Shown: positions 1 to 5,709, counted from the first letter of the stretch. The stretch: DNA of 5,709 bases from an uncultured Ruminococcus sp. (GCA_900554995.1 USJJ01000101.1:1-5709), one strand, 5' to 3'. The notes: a model not told the origin generated them from the sequence alone. A program made the numbers and translations.

Positions 1-59
1 TGCATGTGTTAAGCACGCCGCCAGCGTTCGTCCTGAGCCAGGATCAAACTCTCTAAAAA
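1..59 (-). rRNA. rrs: 16S ribosomal RNA, 5' end only
   Basis: The reverse complement of positions 33-52 is the universal bacterial 16S forward-primer site (AGAGTTTGATCCTGGCTCAG, E. coli positions 8-27). It continues into GACGAACGCTGGCGGCGTGC and then TTAACACATGCA, a 5' end usual in Clostridia. The gene runs off the left edge, so only about 59 nt are present. The mature 5' end is placed near 59 by counting back from E. coli position 8; this may be off by a few bases because processing is not visible. It is the first gene of an rRNA operon whose 23S and 5S genes would lie beyond the window. Confidence 0.97.
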
Positions 60-217
60 TTATATCTAAACGCCTCTGCGCTTAAATCATTTTCAGAGCT
101 TAATTCGCTCATTTTGCCATTGCTGGCTTTATCTGTTTCCAGATATTACTGTTTTAAAAGTACGTTTTGTTTTTACAAAACTTTAAGAAATCTTTCAAGG
201 GTAATTTCTGTTAATCG

Positions 218-238
218 TTGTTTAATTTTCAAGGTGCA
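218..238 (-). promoter_or_regulatory. boxA-like rRNA antitermination element
   Basis: On the minus strand this reads TGCACCTTGAAAATTAAACA followed by A. It resembles the boxA-like sequence of Firmicutes rrn leaders and spacers (TG-N-N-C-TTTGAAAACT-AAACAA type). In known systems boxA RNA binds NusB/S10 (NusE) and lets polymerase pass through Rho-type termination in untranslated rRNA. It sits about 43 nt into the predicted transcript, just after the 5' hairpin, a sensible place for this element. The core CCTTGAAA recurs at 193-200. The identification rests on similarity only. Confidence 0.65.
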
Positions 239-240
239 TC

Positions 241-280
241 TTCACTTCCGACGTGTTTGAAACGTCGTTTTTGAAGTGAG
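241..280 (-). other. Hairpin at the 5' end of the rRNA transcript
   Basis: An outer stem (TCACTTC at 242-248 with GAAGTGA at 273-279) and an inner stem (CGACGT at 249-254 with ACGTCG at 262-267) enclose a 7-nt loop, with a 5-nt bulge (T run, 268-272) on one side. In the rRNA transcript the structure would begin within a couple of nucleotides of the predicted start, and could shield the 5' end or guide leader processing. Read on the plus strand the inner stem is followed directly by TTTTT, resembling an intrinsic terminator, although no plus-strand gene is present. The base pairing is seen directly; any role is inferred. Confidence 0.6.
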
Positions 281-340
281 CTTGTTTATTATATCAAATG
301 ATTATCCATTTGTCAACACAAAATTACAATTTTTTTGATG
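281..340 (-). promoter_or_regulatory. rrn promoter, full-consensus sigma-A type with UP-like tract
   Basis: On the minus strand there is a perfect -35 TTGACA (316-311), a 17-bp spacer, and a perfect -10 TATAAT (293-288) preceded by TGA, which is an extended -10 (TGn). Upstream, 317-340 is an A/T-rich tract with runs of A and T, resembling a UP element. The seventh base after the -10 is G at 281, so initiation with GTP is plausible, as described for Bacillus subtilis rrn promoters. The promoter lies directly after the stop codon of the preceding gene. Position, orientation and quality all fit an rRNA promoter driving the 16S gene about 220 nt downstream. Confidence 0.93.
295..312. repeat. Inverted repeat inside the rrn promoter spacer
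   Basis: CAAATG (295-300) and CATTTG (307-312) are perfect 6-bp inverted arms around a 6-bp centre (ATTATC on the plus strand). The element fills the space between the -10 and -35 hexamers and overlaps the last two bases of the -35 and the TG of the extended -10. Its position would suit an operator for a dimeric DNA-binding protein, but AT-rich 6-bp arms can arise by chance. The symmetry is certain; regulation is speculative. Confidence 0.4.
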
Positions 341-344
341 TTGT

Positions 345-953
345 TCAACTCTTCCGGGTGTTGCGTTTCTTTCTTCCCCGTGATCTGCCCGTGGCCTTTA
401 TGCCCTTTATTGTTCTTCCGTTTATCTGATTCTTAGCCTCATAAAGAATTTTTACATCCTGCTCAAGATAGGAATCACAGAAAATATTCTTGATTTCGGA
501 TATTTTTACTACGGTACTGCCGTCCGCCTTACCGTAATCGTCAATAACATCAACATTTATATGTATGTCGTCAAAGTCATTTATATATCCGCAGACATAG
601 CTGTCCTCAAGACAAAGAGAAACAACATATTTTTTCTCCGAAGCAAAATTCAAAAGTGTTTTTAAAGGATCGCCGTTCGACTCCGGAAAATCAGGATGTT
701 TCTGATTTTTCAGGTCATACAATCTGTGAATCTTCCTGCTGTATTCATTGTCTGTATCAATCTGAAAAAGATCCTGCATTTTATAAAGAACAAATCCGTC
801 ATACAAGCCGCGCTTGCTCATATGAGCAATGATTATATATTCATCGTTGTACGCACAGACATAGCCGGTCTTGAATTTGTCGGTATTGTCCGCATCAAAA
901 GAGAAATTGGCTATTTTTTTATTTTTGAGACATTCCTCTATTGTTTTTTTCAT
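345..953 (-). CDS. Hypothetical protein with two tandem beta-rich domains and a basic tail
   Basis: I do not recognise this 202-aa protein and assign no function. It has no signal peptide or membrane segment, so it is probably cytoplasmic. Residues 30-84 and 122-176 align without gaps at a 92-residue offset: each begins Gly-Tyr-[Val/Ile], has Gly-x-x-Asp-Gly in the middle (Gly49/Gly53 and Gly141/Gly145), then a conserved Lys (58/150), an Ile (65/157), an Asp (68/160), and ends Leu-Tyr-x-x-Lys-Asn-Gln. I count about 15 identities in 55. The pattern of short beta strands with glycine turns recalls Sm-like or SH3-like barrels, but that is a guess. The last 23 residues (180-202) contain 11 Lys/Arg, suggesting nucleic-acid or ribosome contact. 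A GGGGGAA stretch (965-959) is the likely ribosome-binding site. The gene follows the ECF component by 17 nt, and its stop lies just before the rrn promoter. Confidence 0.85.
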   Translation of the reverse strand: MKKTIEECLKNKKIANFSFDADNTDKFKTGYVCAYNDEYIIIAHMSKRGLYDGFVLYKMQDLFQIDTDNEYSRKIHRLYDLKNQKHPDFPESNGDPLKTLLNFASEKKYVVSLCLEDSYVCGYINDFDDIHINVDVIDDYGKADGSTVVKISEIKNIFCDSYLEQDVKILYEAKNQINGRTIKGIKATGRSRGRKKRNTRKS

Positions 954-970
954 ACATATTCCCCCGTCGA

Positions 971-1567
971 TTAAAATCTATTCTTGAGCGCTTTGTTAAG
1001 TGCTGCGGAAACAGCCGAACCGATCACAGTGCTTGCGATCCACTCAACAACAGCATTAACTGTTATCAAGGCGGAAATTACCGCAATAACGCTGTTGCCG
1101 AAGCTGCGAATATAGTCGGTATTGTAGAATAAAAGAAGCAAGAAGCCGACAAACAGCAAAGTGTTAAGAAATCCGCCGCAGAATGAGGTTACGGCAGTCC
1201 CGACGGCGACGTGTTTTTTCGCCTTGAAGCCTTTATAGATAAGTCCGCAGAATAATCCCATAAGAGCTCTCGGTATGAAACACATTATGAATGTGAACAC
1301 GGGATTGATTCCGAAAAGAGTTGTTCCGAATGCGTCCATACCAAAGCACTGTATAAAGCTCGTTGCGCCGAACATTATGCCGAGAGCCAAGCCGACAACG
1401 GGTCCACCGACAATTGCTCCGATAATTACGGGAATTGTAAGAAATGTTATTGAGACAACGCCTATCTTAAGATATCCGATCGGGGTAAATGCCATTACAA
1501 AGATCAGTGCCGTAAGAACAGCGGTTAATGTAAGTTTATAGATTTTTTCCTTGTTTTTTGCTGCCAT
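971..1567 (-). CDS. ECF transporter S component (substrate-binding membrane subunit)
   Basis: This 198-aa hydrophobic protein has about six membrane segments (roughly residues 12-30, 36-56, 58-75, 86-112, 120-147 and 158-190) and a short basic N-terminus. It matches the ECF S-component type (ECF_trnsprt family). Supporting features are Ala-x-x-x-Ala in the first helix (A16-A20), where S components contact EcfT; the block TPIGYLKIG then ITFLTIPVIIGAIVGGPVVG (about 28-58); Pro-Arg at 99-100; Gly-Gly-Phe-Leu-Asn at 131-135; and Asn-x-x-x-Glu at 171-175. S components bind a vitamin or similar micronutrient and are powered by EcfA/EcfA'/EcfT. Those genes are absent here, so it probably uses a shared module (group II arrangement). 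Substrate cannot be told; pantothenate or folate is only a weak guess. Length is normal for the family. It starts 15 nt after the flippase gene ends and is likely translationally coupled to it. Confidence 0.88.
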   Translation of the reverse strand: MAAKNKEKIYKLTLTAVLTALIFVMAFTPIGYLKIGVVSITFLTIPVIIGAIVGGPVVGLALGIMFGATSFIQCFGMDAFGTTLFGINPVFTFIMCFIPRALMGLFCGLIYKGFKAKKHVAVGTAVTSFCGGFLNTLLFVGFLLLLFYNTDYIRSFGNSVIAVISALITVNAVVEWIASTVIGSAVSAALNKALKNRF

Positions 1568-1576
1568 AATAAAAAC

Positions 1577-1584
1577 ATCTCCTT
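1577..1584 (-). promoter_or_regulatory. Shine-Dalgarno of the ECF gene overlapping the upstream stop codon
   Basis: AAGGAGAT on the minus strand shares its first two bases with the TAA stop of the flippase gene (1585-1583) and lies 9 nt before the ATG at 1567. A ribosome terminating on the flippase message would sit on this site, so translation of the two genes is probably coupled. Confidence 0.8.
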
Positions 1585-3118
1585 ATTTCTTTTTTACCTT
1601 TGAAAAAACCGCATTGCGTGCAATCGAAATTGCACCGACAAAATCCTTGCGGCAAAAAACTAAATTAACTGCTCCGTTTACAGTCAACACGATTACACCG
1701 ACCACACAGGCATAGAGCGCCCAATGCAGATATGTCTCCGTGCCGAAATTCGGAACAAAATGAACAATTGATGCCGAAATGACAACGGTCAGCGCCGAAA
1801 ATGCCATACGCTTGAAGAAAAATTTCACACTTCTGTTTAAAATATTCTTTGAAAGATAGTATACATACTGAACTGTTCTGAACGTCATTGCAACGAGTGT
1901 GCCGACAGCGACGCCGACTATTCCGTAAAAATACACAAGAATTGCCGAAATCACAATATTAATTCCCGCCTCGGCAAAGGCACCGTTCCTCGTCTGACGG
2001 TAGTGTCCTGCGGCATAAACAACGCTGTGGTAAGGAATCCTTATCGAATACATTGCGTTAGCAAGCACAAGAATGTAGCCGAACAGCGGTCTTATATATT
2101 CAGCATCCGTAACGCCTCTCATATACACACGCATAAACGGAACTATCAGCAGTCCCGCACAGGTAAAAAGCACCGTGACAAGAGTAAATGATGCGAACTC
2201 ATAGAGATTAAACTTGCGGTTGAGATTTTCATATTCTTTCTTTGCAATCATATTGCCGAGAGCCGCCTCAACACCCGAAGAAAGACTGCCCGCAACTTTC
2301 ATTATTCCGTTGACAACAGAATAATACACAGTATAAACGGAAACTTCCGCAAATGCAAGAGAATCGGTGATTTTTGAAAAAATCGTCAGAATAACGACAT
2401 CAGTGTTGAGATTGACAAAATATGCAATATGGTGTCCGAGTCCGTCCCAGCGCTGTTCGACCGCCTTGTTATCGGGCTTGACGGTTTTATCAATGCTGTA
2501 TTTCCGTCTGACATAGATATTCAGCGCAATCGGTCTCAAAACATAGATAAGAGATGTTGCGAGCTTCAGCACGTGAATTGACGCCCCGAGTCTTATAAAT
2601 ACAACAACCATAATTGCATTGAGAATTATCGTTCCGATCTGCAAAAATGATGTGATGTAGCGCCGCTGATCCGCCTGTACAAGTACCGTGTATGTCATTC
2701 CGAAATAATACTGTGCAAAGGTGCTCAATCCGATAATAACCACAAGCGTACCCGTGAACACCCATCCGAAACTCTTATTTACAAGAACCGGGAAAACTGC
2801 CGCCAGAACGACCATATATCCCGCAAAGATATAGGCAATTTTTCGAAAGAAAATTTCAGCCGATCTGACTATTCCGCTTATTGCTGTGTTATTTTTCTCG
2901 GCAAGCGGCTTATACAGAGCGGCTCGAACCACTCCTCCGACGCCTGCCTCAACAAGCGCAATATAGCTCAAAAACTGTGTAATAGAGGAGGTCAGCGCAT
3001 TTACCTCCGAGCCGTATGTTCCGATAATCAGTCTCGGAACGATAAAGCCGCATATTACGCTTACAAATTCAAGCAACAGCGTTGCCGCAGAATTAAGCAA
3101 AGCCTTTTTACTTCGCAA
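1583..3118 (-). CDS. Polysaccharide (Wzx/MOP-type) flippase family membrane protein
   Basis: This integral membrane protein of about 511 aa has some 12-14 hydrophobic helices and matches the oligosaccharide flippase branch of the MOP (MATE-like) superfamily. These proteins move lipid-linked glycans across the cytoplasmic membrane for capsule, teichoic acid or other surface polysaccharide. Family-type features are the N-terminal Ser-Lys-Lys-x-x-x-Asn-Ser leading into helix 1, Pro-Arg-Leu-Ile-x-x-x-Tyr-Gly-Ser-Glu-Val-Asn at about 28-40, a charged loop between halves at about 203-225, and HHIAYFVNLNTDVVIL at about 229-244. The start is chosen as TTG at 3118-3116: AAAGGGGAGG lies 8 nt upstream (3136-3127). 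The longer reading from TTG at 3139 (518 aa) has no ribosome-binding site and would put the Shine-Dalgarno inside the gene. The gene begins 27 nt after the protease stop. No glycosyltransferase is nearby, so the cargo is unknown. Confidence 0.88.
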   Translation of the reverse strand: MRSKKALLNSAATLLLEFVSVICGFIVPRLIIGTYGSEVNALTSSITQFLSYIALVEAGVGGVVRAALYKPLAEKNNTAISGIVRSAEIFFRKIAYIFAGYMVVLAAVFPVLVNKSFGWVFTGTLVVIIGLSTFAQYYFGMTYTVLVQADQRRYITSFLQIGTIILNAIMVVVFIRLGASIHVLKLATSLIYVLRPIALNIYVRRKYSIDKTVKPDNKAVEQRWDGLGHHIAYFVNLNTDVVILTIFSKITDSLAFAEVSVYTVYYSVVNGIMKVAGSLSSGVEAALGNMIAKKEYENLNRKFNLYEFASFTLVTVLFTCAGLLIVPFMRVYMRGVTDAEYIRPLFGYILVLANAMYSIRIPYHSVVYAAGHYRQTRNGAFAEAGINIVISAILVYFYGIVGVAVGTLVAMTFRTVQYVYYLSKNILNRSVKFFFKRMAFSALTVVISASIVHFVPNFGTETYLHWALYACVVGVIVLTVNGAVNLVFCRKDFVGAISIARNAVFSKVKKK

Positions 3119-3126
3119 GCGTGCCG

Positions 3127-3136
3127 CCTCCCCTTT
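3127..3136 (-). promoter_or_regulatory. Shine-Dalgarno that fixes the flippase start
   Basis: AAAGGGGAGG on the minus strand is a strong match to the 16S anti-Shine-Dalgarno. It is 8 nt from the TTG at 3118 but lies downstream of the alternative TTG at 3139, so it supports the shorter 511-aa protein. Confidence 0.8.
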
Positions 3137-3145
3137 CAATAAATT

Positions 3146-5709
3146 TTATAAACCTAAACCGCTGTTAATCGGATATTCGTTATCGGATTCGGTAATGTCT
3201 CCGTCCGCATTCGTGTCTGCCGCCTTAATATAATATTCCGGCAAAGTCAGCATAGATACAGCCATGGCATTGATTATTACCGCATCGCATCCGTCGGCAA
3301 CACCATCACCGTTGACATCGCCTTTAATAATAATTGTGTATTTCCTCACAAGCACACCGTCCGCGGTATAAAGAAGAACCTGTCCGCCCGTGCACACATT
3401 GTCGTATCTAAAGTAGCCGCCGTTTGTCGCCTCAAGATAAAGATTAAGATTAGCGGCTTTCTGCGGCAAGCCTGTTATATAGCCGTCCGCAACCGAAACT
3501 GTCTGCGATTCGACGGAGATCAGATCGGGCATTTCCCTTTCAGGCAGGTCCTTATATGTCAGACTGATTGCGCCCGTACCCGTGAGAACCGATCCGAGAT
3601 AAACTCTGTTCCCATAAATCGTCATATCCGATGCCTGACAGTTTGAGCAGGGAGATCCGCCGAGCTGTTTCCACTCTCCACTGTCAAGATAAAGGATCCG
3701 GCTGTCCTCACCCGATGCAGTCAGCGAGGCGCAAACCGTTCCGTTTTCCGAAATATCCATCGAAGCCTCGAGAATATTGGTTATGGTTGTCGGCACCTCA
3801 TATTGAGTTACCTTTGAATTGCCGTCGACCTTAACTATTATGGGTTTGCTTCCGGACGTTGCCGCAATCATCCAGTATTCGCCGTTATATCCGATGCTTC
3901 TGTGAAGATTTGACGAAACGAGCGGATTCGGAACCTGAATGTTTTCCCACTGTCCCGTGGTCAAATTATAACGTTTAACCTGCGTGTACTGTTTTGCGCC
4001 GCCGAAAACGAAATTACAATAGGTTACATATATATAGTTATCAACAGTGCTGAGACTCGGATTTGCAAAATAATCGGCGGTCAGTGATGAATTGACGTTT
4101 GTGACACCGCTTTCCGTAATTTTCTTTATGCTCAGCTTTGTGCCGTCAACCGTCCAGGCACTGTAAAATCCGGAATCTCCCAAGAAAAGCTGAAGATCAT
4201 TCGGGTAGCTGACAGAGTTGTCCGTATATACCGTCTGCCAGGAGGTACCGCTGTACTTTGCAAGAACCGGCTTGCCGCTTGAATTGAGATATAAAACATA
4301 TGGGATATCATTGTATACCTTCAAAGTCATTCCGCTGACATTTGAAAATGATGAGCCGAGCGCCGTCCATGTCGTGCCGTTATACTTGAAAACCTTATTT
4401 ATAAAGTTCCAGTCCTCACGACCCATTATACAGGAATAGATATTTCCTACGCTGTCGGTATCAATGTTAATTCCCGTAGCTTCCATCGCAATGTCGTTTG
4501 GTATCTGCTCCCAAAGCCCAAGTGAGGAATAATCGGGGAACTCAACGTGGAAGGTGATCTGTGATGAATCGTCGTTATACTTAACATCTGAGATAACTAT
4601 ACCGCTGTTCGTGCCGTTAGAATAGAACATAGTTCCGTCGGTAAGTGGTGCGTCAAGATCGGCAACACCAAAGCTTGTCCTGTTGTCATTAGGATCAAGC
4701 GCTGATTTGAATAAATCACCCGCACTTGCGCTTGCACTTGTTTCACCCGGGCGGTAGACATAAAGATAATCTTCACCCCATGCATTCGTCTGATTGACAA
4801 CAGACTTATTAACACGGTATATAAGCAATCCGGACGACGGAATCTTTGTTTCAAAACCGAGATTAGAAAAGTTAGTTGTTATCTTTTTCCTGTACTCAAG
4901 CATAAAGCTCTCGCTTGCCGACATCGGCGTTTTTATCTCATAAAGAATCGTATCCGAATCCGGATCACTTACCGGATCAAGGGTATAAGTTCCGCTCTGC
5001 GTGATCTGCTGCATCGGTATCCAGCCAAGCTTATAACGCTGATAAGAAAGCGGATACTGCATAAAAAAGCTGTTGCTTGCCATAATATCCCAGACACCGA
5101 CCGGGGTTCCGTCCGTTCCGCTCCGACGGTAGAGATCCGGTAAACCGACGCTGTGCAAAAATTCGTGAGTGATAACTCCCTGGCATGCCGCAACCGTTCC
5201 CGTAACACTATATGAGTCAATAAAATTGTAGTTTCCAAACTGATATTTATTGTTAATTTTTGTTGAAACATCCGTAACGCTCTTATGCGGCCACATAAAG
5301 TCTGATCCGCTCGGACATCTGCCCTGAATAATAACTGTAAGGTTATCAACAACGCCGGAATATTTATTATCCAGTCTGTCCGATGGCATCTTTATTTTGC
5401 CCGAATTGAGTGCGCCGATAATCTCCTGGATTATGCTGTTATCATTGCTGTTATCGTGTGAAGCCGATAGAGTAAACGGCGTAATTGTGTCTCCGTCAAG
5501 CTGAGGAAAAATGTTGTTGACATTCAGCTTGCCTCTTGAAATTTCGGAGATATACTTCTTAAACGAAAAATCAATGCTTGATCCGACGTACATCTTTGAC
5601 GTATCGTTATAATACATCATTATCTTCTGCGCATTGTCGGAAATCTCGGTGGTTGTGTCCTCGGGAAACTTGACGAACACAATAAGATTTGCCATAGTTT
5701 CGGCCCCGC
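3146..5709 (-). CDS. M6-family metalloprotease with C-terminal dockerin (5' end cut by window edge)
   Basis: Numbering is from the ATG at 5695 (849 residues to the TAA at 3146). The frame stays open to the window edge, there is no clear ribosome-binding site or signal peptide at that ATG, and the sequence starts at once with a catalytic-domain strand (NLIVFVKF). The true start, secretion signal and any propeptide therefore probably lie outside. The catalytic domain (about 1-385) has the zinc motif HEFLHSVGLPD (His177, Glu178, His181, Asp187) and a downstream GVWDIM with a Met-turn-like Met205, as in immune inhibitor A-type M6 peptidases. Residues about 392-715 hold recurring beta segments with Gly-x-Trp or Thr-x-Trp turns (Trp395, 443, 486, 583, 675), suggesting a beta-propeller or adhesive module. 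Residues 722-790 form a small beta domain. Residues 791-849 are a type I dockerin with two calcium loops (Asp793/Asn795/Asp797/Asp804 and Asp827/Asn829/Asp831/Asp838). The dockerin should anchor the enzyme to a cohesin on a cellulosome-like scaffold or cell surface. The substrate is unknown. It is the first gene visible of the probable operon. Confidence 0.93.
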   Translation of the reverse strand, partial: GAETMANLIVFVKFPEDTTTEISDNAQKIMMYYNDTSKMYVGSSIDFSFKKYISEISRGKLNVNNIFPQLDGDTITPFTLSASHDNSNDNSIIQEIIGALNSGKIKMPSDRLDNKYSGVVDNLTVIIQGRCPSGSDFMWPHKSVTDVSTKINNKYQFGNYNFIDSYSVTGTVAACQGVITHEFLHSVGLPDLYRRSGTDGTPVGVWDIMASNSFFMQYPLSYQRYKLGWIPMQQITQSGTYTLDPVSDPDSDTILYEIKTPMSASESFMLEYRKKITTNFSNLGFETKIPSSGLLIYRVNKSVVNQTNAWGEDYLYVYRPGETSASASAGDLFKSALDPNDNRTSFGVADLDAPLTDGTMFYSNGTNSGIVISDVKYNDDSSQITFHVEFPDYSSLGLWEQIPNDIAMEATGINIDTDSVGNIYSCIMGREDWNFINKVFKYNGTTWTALGSSFSNVSGMTLKVYNDIPYVLYLNSSGKPVLAKYSGTSWQTVYTDNSVSYPNDLQLFLGDSGFYSAWTVDGTKLSIKKITESGVTNVNSSLTADYFANPSLSTVDNYIYVTYCNFVFGGAKQYTQVKRYNLTTGQWENIQVPNPLVSSNLHRSIGYNGEYWMIAATSGSKPIIVKVDGNSKVTQYEVPTTITNILEASMDISENGTVCASLTASGEDSRILYLDSGEWKQLGGSPCSNCQASDMTIYGNRVYLGSVLTGTGAISLTYKDLPEREMPDLISVESQTVSVADGYITGLPQKAANLNLYLEATNGGYFRYDNVCTGGQVLLYTADGVLVRKYTIIIKGDVNGDGVADGCDAVIINAMAVSMLTLPEYYIKAADTNADGDITESDNEYPINSGLGL

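Larger units (their letters stand above)
60..281 (-). promoter_or_regulatory. rRNA operon leader (pre-16S 5' region)
   Basis: This is the roughly 220-nt non-coding leader between the predicted rrn transcription start (about 281) and 16S. It is AT-rich and holds several short hairpins besides the large one at 241-280: GTTTTG/CAAAAC arms at 164-169 and 176-181, ATCTG/CAGAT at 131-135 and 140-144, GCCA/TGGC at 116-119 and 124-127, and CTCTG/CAGAG at 74-78 and 94-98. Such leaders carry antitermination and processing signals in known rrn operons. The RNase III processing stem cannot be confirmed because its partner lies 3' of 16S, outside the window. I see no open reading frame or tRNA here. Confidence 0.8.

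Noticed and set aside
59..64. A perfect TATAAT on the minus strand at the 16S boundary
   Set aside because: Transcription from it would begin inside mature 16S and there is no good -35 at the right distance; it is taken as AT-rich leader sequence.
302..310. TTATCCATT on the plus strand resembles a DnaA box
   Set aside because: It matches only 7 of 9 positions, is single, and lies within the promoter spacer; no cluster or origin-type AT repeat supports it.
60..344. CRISPR repeats, tRNA or a small protein in the only non-coding stretch near 300 nt
   Set aside because: No regular repeat-spacer pattern, cloverleaf or ribosome-binding-site-led frame is visible; the stretch is explained by the rrn promoter and leader.
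3638..3649. Cys-x-x-Cys (residues 683-686) in the protease as a possible metal or redox site
   Set aside because: It is a single pair in a predicted extracellular beta region; a loop disulfide or chance is simpler and nothing else supports metal binding.
3631..3834. Plus-strand open frame opposite the protease gene (and similar plus-strand frames at 696-974, 1275-1541, 2003-2191 and 4218-4439)
   Set aside because: All lie antisense to well-supported minus-strand genes, have no recognisable domain and look like frame shadows.
4969..5352. 127-aa minus-strand frame inside the catalytic region of the protease
   Set aside because: It overlaps the HExxH-bearing frame, is low in recognisable features and is a shadow of the true frame.
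5693..5695. ATG at 5695 as the real start of the protease
   Set aside because: The frame is open upstream to the edge, no clear ribosome-binding site or signal peptide is present, and the sequence begins in mid-domain; it is treated as 5'-truncated.

Overview
The window looks like chromosomal DNA from a low-to-moderate GC gut Clostridia, most likely Ruminococcaceae/Oscillospiraceae (Ruminococcus-like). Three things point there: the 5' end of a 16S rRNA gene of clostridial type at the left edge (minus strand), an rrn leader with a Firmicutes-type boxA-like element, and a large secreted-type metalloprotease ending in a type I dockerin, the cohesin-binding module typical of cellulosome-forming clostridia and ruminococci. 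Genus is an inference; only about 59 nt of 16S is present.

Everything recognisable is on the minus strand, so in transcription order the window reads from right to left. (1) 5709-3146: a 5'-truncated M6-family (immune inhibitor A-like) zinc metalloprotease with a beta-propeller-like middle and a C-terminal dockerin. (2) 3118-1583: a Wzx/MOP-type polysaccharide flippase, probably starting at an internal TTG that follows a strong Shine-Dalgarno sequence. (3) 1567-971: an orphan ECF-transporter S component (vitamin-type uptake). (4) 953-345: an unrecognised 202-aa protein made of two tandem copies of one beta-rich domain plus a strongly basic tail. (5) 340-281: a near-perfect consensus rrn promoter with a UP-like tract. 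(6) 280-60: the rRNA leader with a 5'-terminal hairpin and boxA-like element. (7) 59-1: the start of 16S rRNA.

The four protein genes are separated by only 27, 15 and 17 nt with no terminator between them, so they are probably co-transcribed, although their functions (extracellular proteolysis, glycan export, vitamin uptake, unknown) do not form an obvious pathway. No intrinsic terminator is visible between the last protein gene and the rrn promoter, which begins within 30 nt of its stop codon. Read-through of the gene string into the rRNA operon is therefore plausible.

The least-explained items are the tandem-domain basic protein lying just upstream of rrn, the inverted repeat filling the rrn promoter spacer, and the hairpin at the first bases of the rRNA transcript. 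I see no CRISPR array, insertion sequence, tRNA or phage gene. The rest is ordinary genomic context.
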